Assembly: GCA_035759585.1 (NCBI GenBank)
Contig: DASTUP010000123.1
Coordinates: 1-21,002 of the forward strand
Reading direction: 5' to 3'
Source: CAMLLJ01 sp035759585
GTDB lineage: Bacteria > Gemmatimonadota > Gemmatimonadetes > Gemmatimonadales > GWC2-71-9
Length of the DNA: 21,002 nucleotides
Positions 15,695 to 21,002 of this stretch are shown in pieces. Position numbers and translations under genes: made by a program. Under the pieces are notes generated by a model, which saw only the letters and a program-made list of their open reading frames with translations, did not search any database and was not told the origin of the DNA. Each line of letters begins with the position of its first letter. The stretch's first letter is position 1.

Positions 15695-17085
15695 TGCAGC
15701 GCCTCGACGAGCGCCCGCGCCTTGTGCAGCGATTCGTCGTACTCCGCGGCGGGATCGGAGTCTGCCACGACGCCGCCCCCCGCGCTGAAGTACACCTTGC
15801 CGCCGGCCGCGACATACGTGCGGATCACGATGCTCGTGTCCATGTCGCCCGTCCGCGAGATGTAGCCGATCGAGCCGCAGTACGCCGAGCGCCGCACCGG
15901 CTCGAGCTCGGTGATGATCTCCATCGCGCGGACCTTCGGCGCGCCGGTGATCGAGCCACCGGGGAACGCCGCCCGCAGGAGGTCGAAGGCGTCGCGTCCG
16001 GCTTCGAGGCGACCGGTGACGGTCGACACGAGGTGGTGCACCGTCGGCAGCGTCTCGAGCGAGAGCAGCGACGGCACCTCGACGCTTCCGGGCCGGCACA
16101 CGCGGGAAAGATCGTTGCGCAGCAGATCCACGATCATCACGTTCTCCGCGCGATCCTTGGCGCTGGCCGCAAGCTCCCGGGCGAGTGCCGCATCGCGTGC
16201 CGGGTCCGGGTCGCGGGGACGGGTGCCCTTGATCGGGCGGGTGTCCACGAGGTCACCGTCGAGGCGGAGGAATCGCTCGGGAGACGCGCTCGCAATCTGG
16301 AAGCTCCCGCCATCGATGAACGCGGCGTAGGGCGCCGGATTCCTGCTGCGGAGGCGCCGGTACAGCGCGAGCGGAGAAACGGTGAGTGGCGCCTCGAAGC
16401 GCTGCGCGATGTTCACCTGGAAGACGTCGCCCGCCAGGATGTATTCCCGCACCCGCGCGACCGCCGACAGGTATCCGGCGCGAGAGAAGTTCGAGACGGG
16501 GGGCGTCGAGATCTCGCGTGCCGGACCCGGCCGGTCGTGCGGAGCGGGCGGGACGCCCTCGAGGCGGGCAATGACGTCGCGCGCGCGCATTTCCGCGCGC
16601 CGGGCGGCCGCCGCGCCCCGTTCCGGCAGGCCGGTCGATACTACCCACGCCTGGTCCGAACCATGGTCCCATGCAATGACCCAGTCATACAGACCGAGCC
16701 ACACGTCGGGAACGTCGAGGTCGTCGGCGCGAGGTGGGGGGAGCCGCTCGAGCACGCGGCCGAAATCGTAGCCGACGAATCCGGCGAGGCCGCCCTGGAA
16801 TGGCGGCAACCCTTCGATGCGCGGAGAGGCGAGCTCGCGCATTGCCGCGCGCGCTTCCTCGAGTGCATCGCCCGGAACCCGGCTCCGGAAGACCCGCACC
16901 GGGTCGGCCGTGAGATACGTGAAGCGGCCGGTGGGGCCGAGGGCGGCGCTGTCGAGGAAGAGAAGATTCGGAAGGTCGGCGAGCCGCTCGCAGAGCTCGA
17001 GCGGCGCCGGAGTCGGCGACAGCGGCGTTACGACGAGACCCACTTCTTCCGCGTGCCGCTGAGCGCTCCGCCGGATGGCTTCCAT
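15691..17085 (-). CDS. pabB: Aminodeoxychorismate synthase component I
   Basis: This enzyme converts chorismate plus ammonia to 4-amino-4-deoxychorismate for folate. The product is 464 residues from ATG 17085; GTG 17043, giving MGLVVTPLSPTP, is a plausible shorter start. The N-terminal domain has FQGGLAGFVGYDFGR. The catalytic domain shows GDVFQVNIAQRFE, SASPERFLR, PIKGTRPR, ENVMIVDLLRNDLSRV, FPGGSITGAPKVRAMEII and YCGSIGYIS. Lys286 in PIKGT is the residue diagnostic of PabB; anthranilate synthase has Ala there. The gene overlaps the end of phhB by 58 nt with the long start, and its stop overlaps pabA. With its neighbours it supplies the p-aminobenzoate branch of folate synthesis. Confidence 0.94.
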   Translation of the reverse strand: MEAIRRSAQRHAEEVGLVVTPLSPTPAPLELCERLADLPNLLFLDSAALGPTGRFTYLTADPVRVFRSRVPGDALEEARAAMRELASPRIEGLPPFQGGLAGFVGYDFGRVLERLPPPRADDLDVPDVWLGLYDWVIAWDHGSDQAWVVSTGLPERGAAAARRAEMRARDVIARLEGVPPAPHDRPGPAREISTPPVSNFSRAGYLSAVARVREYILAGDVFQVNIAQRFEAPLTVSPLALYRRLRSRNPAPYAAFIDGGSFQIASASPERFLRLDGDLVDTRPIKGTRPRDPDPARDAALARELAASAKDRAENVMIVDLLRNDLSRVCRPGSVEVPSLLSLETLPTVHHLVSTVTGRLEAGRDAFDLLRAAFPGGSITGAPKVRAMEIITELEPVRRSAYCGSIGYISRTGDMDTSIVIRTYVAAGGKVYFSAGGGVVADSDPAAEYDESLHKARALVEALQ

Positions 17086-17369
17086 GTGGCCTGCCGCTCG
17101 ATCGCCTGCGCGAGCTCGAGGTCCTTGTCGGTCACGCCGCCGGCGGTGTGGGTGTTGAGGCGCACTTCGACCTTGCCCCAGCTCACGTGCAGGTCGGGGT
17201 GATGGTCGGCCGCTTCGCAGAGAAAGCCGATGACGTTCACCAGCATCATCGTCGTCGGCCAGCCGTCGGTGGTGAACTCGCGGCGGATCGCGTTGCCGGC
17301 TTCGGACCAGCCGGGAAGGGAAGCGAGCCGCTCGGCGAGCGGATCTCCGGAATAGGTGCGTTCGGTCAT
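17028..17369 (-). CDS. phhB: Pterin-4a-carbinolamine dehydratase
   Basis: The product is 113 residues from ATG 17369 (MTERTYSGDPLAERL). It shows the family core DHHPDLHVSWGKVEVRL followed by THTAGGVTDKDLELAQAIE, where the paired His residues perform dehydration of 4a-hydroxytetrahydropterin. In organisms with aromatic amino acid hydroxylases it recycles tetrahydropterin cofactor; in many bacteria its role is unsettled and may concern folate or molybdopterin. The ATG begins 1 nt after the stop of the COG0720 gene, so the two are coupled. Its position between a dihydroneopterin-triphosphate-using enzyme and PabB/PabA suggests a role in the same pterin pool. Confidence 0.93.
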   Translation of the reverse strand: MTERTYSGDPLAERLASLPGWSEAGNAIRREFTTDGWPTTMMLVNVIGFLCEAADHHPDLHVSWGKVEVRLNTHTAGGVTDKDLELAQAIERQATWKPSGGALSGTRKKWVSS

Positions 17370-17370
17370 G

Positions 17371-17868
17371 TCAGCGTACCGCCGTTGCATAGGTGGCCGT
17401 CTGTCCCGGGCTCTCTTCCACCTCGAGCTCGAGCCGCGTGAGGTGCGTGACGCCACCGGCCACCAGCTCGTCCCGTACCTGCGTCGCCAGGTACTCGGCG
17501 AGCTTCTCGGCGGTGCTGTTGGCGATCGGAAGGATGGCGCAGTCCCGCTTCGGGAAGACGTAGCGCGGCTCGCCGAAGACGTCCACCGCGATCTGCTCGC
17601 CGCGGTCGTGCACGACGATCTTCGGACTGCCGGCGGGAAGGAGCACGCGATGATCGATCGCGTCGACGAGTCGGCGCACGATCTGCTTGAGGATGCTGAA
17701 GTCGATGACGAAGAGCGATTCGGCGTCGAGTGAGCCCTCGACGGCGACGCCGACCCGGTAGTTGTGCCCGTGGAGCGCTTCGCACTGGTGCCCGCGCATC
17801 GTGATGAAATGCGCCGACGAGAACGTCAGGTAGTCCTTCGAGACTGCGACACGGAACGTTTCCGACAC
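17371..17868 (-). CDS. queD: COG0720 tunnelling-fold synthase (QueD / PTPS-I/III type)
   Basis: The product is 165 residues from GTG 17868 (VSETFRVAVSKDYLTFSSAHF), with GGGAG 4 nt upstream. The zinc ligands are His20, His33 and His35. The active-site motif is CEALHGHNY: Cys29 fits the CxxxHGH signature of 6-carboxytetrahydropterin synthase (queuosine and 7-deazaguanine route), while Glu30 fits the ExxHGH signature of the PTPS-III enzymes that make 6-hydroxymethyl-dihydropterin for folate. IDHRVLL and the conserved Glu in VEESPG complete the site. It is longer than E. coli QueD (about 120) because of an insert around VVHDRGEQIAVDVFGEPRY. The substrate is expected to be 7,8-dihydroneopterin triphosphate. 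It is first gene of the operon with phhB, pabB and pabA, which makes a folate role plausible. Confidence 0.9.
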   Translation of the reverse strand: MSETFRVAVSKDYLTFSSAHFITMRGHQCEALHGHNYRVGVAVEGSLDAESLFVIDFSILKQIVRRLVDAIDHRVLLPAGSPKIVVHDRGEQIAVDVFGEPRYVFPKRDCAILPIANSTAEKLAEYLATQVRDELVAGGVTHLTRLELEVEESPGQTATYATAVR

Positions 17869-18066
17869 GAGGCTCCCGAGGCCGGGGGAAGTGGGACTAA
17901 AGGTAGGACGCAGGGCAAGAGAGTGGGAGAGCGGCGGGTGGTGGAAGCGCGGAATTCGCCAGCCATCGAGGCCGCCAGATCGGATGGCCGATTGCATTAT
18001 CGAATGATTCGGTATATATTCGGGAGTGGCAACTCCCTGTGGCATAACACGTTACCAGAAAAACGC
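17869..18066. promoter_or_regulatory. Divergent regulatory region between the pterin operon and the H1-like gene
   Basis: An AT-rich island stands out from the GC-rich surroundings. On the plus strand TTGCAT (17992-17997) and TATATT (18015-18020) are exactly 17 nt apart, giving a likely promoter for the gene at 18067. Between them lies the perfect palindrome CGAAT-G-ATTCG (18001-18011), placed as an operator would be. GGGAGT-GGCA-ACTCCC (18022-18037) forms a hairpin around the predicted start site. On the minus strand GATAAT (18002-17997) could be a -10 for the pterin operon, but its -35 is poor. No gene is visible here. Confidence 0.5.
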
Positions 18067-18561
18067 ATGGCAAGAACCGTCGAGCGGCCCAACCGCTATT
18101 TCACCTTTCTCCGGCGCCTCCGGTCGGAGGGGCGGAGCAACATGTACGGGGCCATTCCGTACCTGGCCTCCGCCTTCGGGATCGACCGCAACGAGTCGTT
18201 CCGGATCGTCTGCGAGTGGATCGACGCGCAGGTAGCGCTGGCAGGGGAGCCCGCCGTCCCGAAGAGCGTCATTCCCGCCGAGCGGGCCGCGGCGCCGACG
18301 CTCTTCGATCCTGTACCGGCAGGAAAGCCAAAGGCTCCATCGCGCAAAGCGTCCGTCACGCAGCAGCAACGGAAGCCCGTCAAGCAGCGCGCGTCCAGCC
18401 CGGCGGTACAGGAGCGATCCGTCGTAGCTCAGGCCAGGAAGTCGGTTGCCGCTGCACCGAAGAAACCTGCCGTGCCGAAGAAACCTCGTGCTGCGCCGAA
18501 GAAGCCGGTTGCCGCTGCCGCGAAAAAGTCCGGGCCGCCGTCCGATTTCAGGGCCGCCTGA
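18067..18561 (+). CDS. Small basic protein with histone-H1-like Lys/Pro/Ala tail
   Basis: The product is 164 residues from ATG 18067 (MARTVERPNRYFTFLRRL); no strong ribosome site precedes it, only an A-rich stretch. The folded N-terminal part (about 8-60), including SEGRSNMYGAIPYLASAFGI and SFRIVCEWIDAQ, is helical and recalls small conserved domains I associate with Gemmatimonadota. The rest is disordered. Residues of about 87-157 are rich in Lys, Pro, Ala and Arg, with PKKP repeated three times (131-134, 137-140, 144-147), like eukaryotic H1 tails and some bacterial nucleoid proteins. DNA or RNA binding is therefore likely but unproven. Longer in-frame extension into the upstream promoter region is not supported. 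Confidence 0.8.
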   Translation: MARTVERPNRYFTFLRRLRSEGRSNMYGAIPYLASAFGIDRNESFRIVCEWIDAQVALAGEPAVPKSVIPAERAAAPTLFDPVPAGKPKAPSRKASVTQQQRKPVKQRASSPAVQERSVVAQARKSVAAAPKKPAVPKKPRAAPKKPVAAAAKKSGPPSDFRAA

Positions 18562-18705
18562 CCCTGTCCCGCGTCCACCGGGCGGGACACCCGCTCGCCG
18601 AGCAGCCGCACGATCGATCGTAAAATCAACGGGTTAGCGAGTGGCACGAGCTTCGCTTGATGGGAGGGCGTCGGTCAGATTCCCTTTCACATCGTCGAGG
18701 CTGTC
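18562..18705 (+). other. Spacer with hairpin between two plus-strand genes
   Basis: TGTCCCGC (18565-18572) and GCGGGACA (18582-18589) form an 8-bp stem with a 9-nt loop right after the upstream stop. No T run follows, so termination is doubtful. TAAAAT at 18621-18626 resembles a -10 box but has no matching -35. GAGG at 18697-18700 is the ribosome site of the next gene. No gene is seen in between. Confidence 0.4.
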
Positions 18706-19260
18706 ATGCGAGTCATCCGTCTCGCGGTTCCTGCGGCGCTCATCGCACTCTCGATCGCCGGCACTTCCGCCGAAGCCCAGACCCGTGTCGTCGTCGAATC
18801 CCGCTCCGGCTATCCGGCAGCGTATCGCCGTCCGCCCGAGCGGCGGTACATCGCGCCCCGCGTCGTCTTCGTCAATCGCGTGGTGGTGCGCGAGCGCAAT
18901 TCCGATCGGTGGTGGAGGCGGCACGGGTATCGCCCCGTCAAGCTCTACTACTGGCGCGGCCGGTTCTACGAGCGCGATCTCACGCACGTCGCCACGCGCA
19001 CCGTGGTCGTCTACGAGCGCGGCGGCCGCTTCTATCGCCCGGCGGGGTATCGCTATGACCGGTACGACCGCTTCGACCGGGACGACGATTACTACAAGGA
19101 CGATCGGTATTGGTACAACGACCGGTCGGGACGGTACGAGCGGTACGAGCGAGACGACCGGGACGATCGCTACGACCGGGACCGCGATCGGGACCGCAGC
19201 GAATACCGGGATCGGCAGGATTATCGCGAGGACCGGGAGCGCGACCGGGATCGGCGCTAG
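18706..19260 (+). CDS. Secreted protein with Arg/Asp/Tyr polyampholyte tail
   Basis: The product is 184 residues from ATG 18706, with GAGG 5 nt upstream. A signal peptide of about 25 residues ends SAEAQ. Residues of about 50-112 are Arg- and aromatic-rich and could form short beta strands (PRVVFVNRVVVRERN, GYRPVKLYYWRGRFYE, RTVVVYERGGRFY). Residues 115-184 consist almost wholly of Arg, Asp, Tyr and Glu in alternating charge, such as YDRYDRFDRDDDYYKDDR. The tail is surely disordered and near charge-balanced. I recognise no domain. Roles in envelope gel formation, ion binding or RNA/polyanion binding are speculation. It is followed by a hairpin shared with the convergent lipoprotein gene. Confidence 0.85.
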   Translation: MRVIRLAVPAALIALSIAGTSAEAQTRVVVESRSGYPAAYRRPPERRYIAPRVVFVNRVVVRERNSDRWWRRHGYRPVKLYYWRGRFYERDLTHVATRTVVVYERGGRFYRPAGYRYDRYDRFDRDDDYYKDDRYWYNDRSGRYERYERDDRDDRYDRDRDRDRSEYRDRQDYREDRERDRDRR

Positions 19261-19278
19261 TCGTCGAGGAGTGAACGG

Positions 19279-19320
19279 AGCACGGCGCGGGCGCCCGGGG
19301 ATCGGTGCTCGCGCCGTGCT
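19279..19320. terminator. Hairpin between convergent genes
   Basis: AGCACGGCGCG (19279-19289) pairs perfectly with CGCGCCGTGCT (19310-19320), an 11-bp stem with a 20-nt GC-rich loop. It is followed on the plus strand by TCATTT. It sits 18 nt after one stop and abuts the other, so it probably serves both converging transcripts. Confidence 0.65.
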
Positions 19321-20400
19321 TCATTTGAGGAGGCATCGCTCGACATGCTGGATTCCATCGGCGTCCGCGGCCACCAGATAGAGTGAATCGCCGCGGAGCG
19401 ACAGCGCGCGCTGCATCGGAAGCAGGGTGAGCGTGCCTGCCTCCGTCCCGTCCGCGTGCCACCGCTGCCATACGGCGATCGAGTCGCGCATCGAAGAGCG
19501 CTGCAGCCAGATCCTCCCGTCGTCTGCGACGATTATCCGGGCAACCCGGGGACGATGTTCCGGGATGTGCATCGCGGATTCGATGCCGCCGCGCGACATC
19601 CCGGGGATCTCGAGGAATCCATCGATGATCCGATCGATCTCCGCCTGCTCGAGCGGCTCTGGTACGACCTGGATCGTGGTATCCACCAGCGACCGACCGT
19701 CGGGGGCGACGCATGCGAGCCGCATCTCGGTGCCAGGACGCGACTCCACACCGCACCACCGGCTCCCGTCCGGTGAGTGCGATCCGGTCGAGCGCTCGGC
19801 GAGCGGTTGCGGTCCGACGATCGAGCGACCACCGCCCATGGATAATTGCAGTGGAGGGACACTCTGGTTCCGGAAAAGGGCCAGTGTATCGAGGCCGGAG
19901 CCCCCAAGCGTGAAGCGAACGATGGCAAGCGCCGTGTCGACCATCGACTGGACTGGAAAGCCGATCAACGTATCGGTCCCGGTCCACGCAAACGCCGCAC
20001 GGAACGGCACGGCTTCCGAGCGGAGCAGCGTGCCCGTTCGGGAGAAGAGCTGGAAGCGCTGAATTCGCGGATCCGAGGTCCAGATCGTGTCTCCGCTCCA
20101 GCCGAGATCGGCGATCATCCTGAACTCGCCCGGACCCGCCCCTTCGCGCCCGACGAGCAGAACCGAATCCGCGATTCCGACGATCAGGTGATTGCCGATC
20201 GCGCGGTCGGTCCAGGCCATTGCGGCGTTCGGTCCGATCGAAAAGCTCCCGATGATCCCGCCAGTGGAATCGGCCGTCGGGGTCACCGGAAGACACTCGG
20301 ACACGGTTGTCGCCACGCGTGCCGATTGTCCGCGCCCCGTCGAATCGCATCCGAGGCAGCTCGCAACCAACCCGAGTCCAAGGGCAGCACGCCTCACCAT
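19321..20400 (-). CDS. Beta-propeller lipoprotein
   Basis: The product is 359 residues from ATG 20400, preceded by GAGGGGG 5 nt upstream; an in-frame ATG at 20451 would put a polar extension ahead of the signal. The N-terminus MVRRAALGLGLVASC is a lipoprotein signal with Cys15 the likely lipidated residue (VASC), or Cys18. The mature region has the six-bladed propeller signature: VGREGAGPGEFRMIADLGW followed by DTIWTSDPRIQRFQLFSRTG. Later blades include WCGVESRPGTEMRLACVAPDG, RIIVADDGRIWLQRS and LSLRGDSLYLVAADADGIQ. Such lipoproteins are numerous in Gemmatimonadota and Bacteroidota and usually have no known function. It is divergent from the helicase gene. Confidence 0.88.
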   Translation of the reverse strand: MVRRAALGLGLVASCLGCDSTGRGQSARVATTVSECLPVTPTADSTGGIIGSFSIGPNAAMAWTDRAIGNHLIVGIADSVLLVGREGAGPGEFRMIADLGWSGDTIWTSDPRIQRFQLFSRTGTLLRSEAVPFRAAFAWTGTDTLIGFPVQSMVDTALAIVRFTLGGSGLDTLALFRNQSVPPLQLSMGGGRSIVGPQPLAERSTGSHSPDGSRWCGVESRPGTEMRLACVAPDGRSLVDTTIQVVPEPLEQAEIDRIIDGFLEIPGMSRGGIESAMHIPEHRPRVARIIVADDGRIWLQRSSMRDSIAVWQRWHADGTEAGTLTLLPMQRALSLRGDSLYLVAADADGIQHVERCLLK

Positions 20401-20543
20401 CACAACCCCCTCGGGATGTCGCGCGGCCGATGCATGCGTGATCTGTGTCATCCGCGGAATCTCCCTTTGGCCTGATCCCGATAGTCGCCGGCAGCGCCTT
20501 ACCCGCGTTGTCTATTCCGCCGAACCTGCCTAATCTGCGGTCC

Positions 20544-21002
20544 ATGCACCCGGCGCGCGACCACCACCTCCCTCCCGATCCCGACGCCTACCGCCGGGCA
20601 CCGCATCCCCACGGCCGCATCATCGTCATCGCCCCCACCCGCGCCGCGTGCGAGACGATCGAGCTCGCGCTCGGCCTCCACCTCGACACGCTCCTCGAGC
20701 GCGAGCATGGACGCGAGCTGCGCGAGTGGGCCGCGGCAGGGAAGGCGTTCGGGATCGTGGCCGGGACCGGCACCGGGAAGACGCTCGGCATCCGGCCCAT
20801 CGCCGAGTCGGTGCTGCAGGAGCCGCTCCGCGTCGGCGTGGTGAATCGCGAGCGCGAGGCGACGCCCGAGACGCCCTCGTGGAACGTCGTGATCGTGACG
20901 ACCGGCATCGCCCGGCGCTGGTTCGAGGACGACCTCATCAGCGGCCGCGACACGCTCATTGTCGACGAGATCCACCAGACTTCCGCGGAGCTGGAGCTCT
21001 GC
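20544..21002 (+). CDS. SF2 DEAH-type ATP-dependent helicase (partial, N-terminal 153 codons)
   Basis: The frame is open from ATG 20544 (MHPARDHHLPPDPDAYRRAP) to the window end. Walker A is AGTGTGKT (73-80). VTTGIARRWFEDD resembles the Ib region of DEAH/RHA helicases. Motif II is DEIH (141-144) in LIVDEIHQTSAELEL. Ahead of the Walker A box lies about 70 residues with RIIVIAPTRAACETIELAL, not a standard helicase start. The helicase call is firm from motifs I and II, but the subfamily is uncertain until the C-terminal half is seen. No strong ribosome site precedes the ATG. It is divergent from the lipoprotein gene across 143 nt. Confidence 0.85.
   Translation, partial: MHPARDHHLPPDPDAYRRAPHPHGRIIVIAPTRAACETIELALGLHLDTLLEREHGRELREWAAAGKAFGIVAGTGTGKTLGIRPIAESVLQEPLRVGVVNREREATPETPSWNVVIVTTGIARRWFEDDLISGRDTLIVDEIHQTSAELELC

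Noticed and set aside
17764..18066. Upstream in-frame extension of the H1-like gene to 17764
   Set aside because: It would be antisense to the COG0720 gene and run through the promoter; the protein-like part begins at ATG 18067.

Overview
The window is 21 kb of GC-rich bacterial DNA with dense genes, short gaps and many overlapping same-strand starts and stops. Gene content points to a diderm heterotroph, most likely a member of Gemmatimonadota. The reasons are a PknB-type kinase, beta-propeller lipoproteins with the GREGAGPGEF signature, an OmpA protein with thrombospondin-type-3 repeats, and two lineage-flavoured hypothetical families. This assignment is an inference from remembered family resemblance; no rRNA or marker gene is present.

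Layout, left to right. (1) 1-1075 (-): a Ser/Thr protein kinase cut by the window edge, divergent from lon across a 371-base gap. (2) 1447-3993 (+): lon, ending at a perfect 20-bp hairpin shared with the convergent neighbour. (3) 7454-4090 (-): an alpha-helical hypothetical protein that appears to start at CTG, a TrmB-like regulator, and an Hpt/receiver/GGDEF protein whose GGDEF active site is degenerate but whose c-di-GMP I-site survives. (4) 12221-7677 (-): four tightly packed genes for exported proteins: a DSIRA-repeat lipoprotein, a beta-propeller protein, a membrane-anchored alpha/beta hydrolase and an M28 peptidase. Just upstream lies an OmpA-family protein (13687-12287). (5) 13813-15128 (+): a small gene missed by ordinary ORF calling because it carries an in-frame TGA, followed 2 nt later by 6-phosphofructokinase. 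(6) 17868-15125 (-): a pterin/folate operon of a COG0720 tunnelling-fold synthase, pterin-4a-carbinolamine dehydratase, PabB and PabA. (7) 18067-19260 (+): a small protein with a histone-H1-like Lys/Pro/Ala tail, and a secreted protein with an Arg/Asp/Tyr polyampholyte tail. (8) 20400-19321 (-): a beta-propeller lipoprotein. (9) From 20544 (+): the start of an SF2 helicase.

The main discovery is at 13813-14046. It reads as a 77-residue Rdx-family (SelW/SelT-like) selenoprotein with a CVVU redox motif. Its in-frame TGA sits exactly at the second Cys position of the family CxxC motif. It is followed at bacterial-SECIS distance by a 7-bp hairpin whose GGUCU apical loop matches, as I recall it, that of the E. 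coli fdhF SECIS. A sigma70-like promoter and a Shine-Dalgarno sequence precede it. The next gene, pfk, appears to start at a rare CTG codon whose ribosome site lies inside the selenoprotein gene. A second notable point is the CEALHGH motif of the COG0720 enzyme. It satisfies both the queuosine-type (CxxxHGH) and the folate-type (ExxHGH) signatures, and the gene sits among folate and pterin genes.
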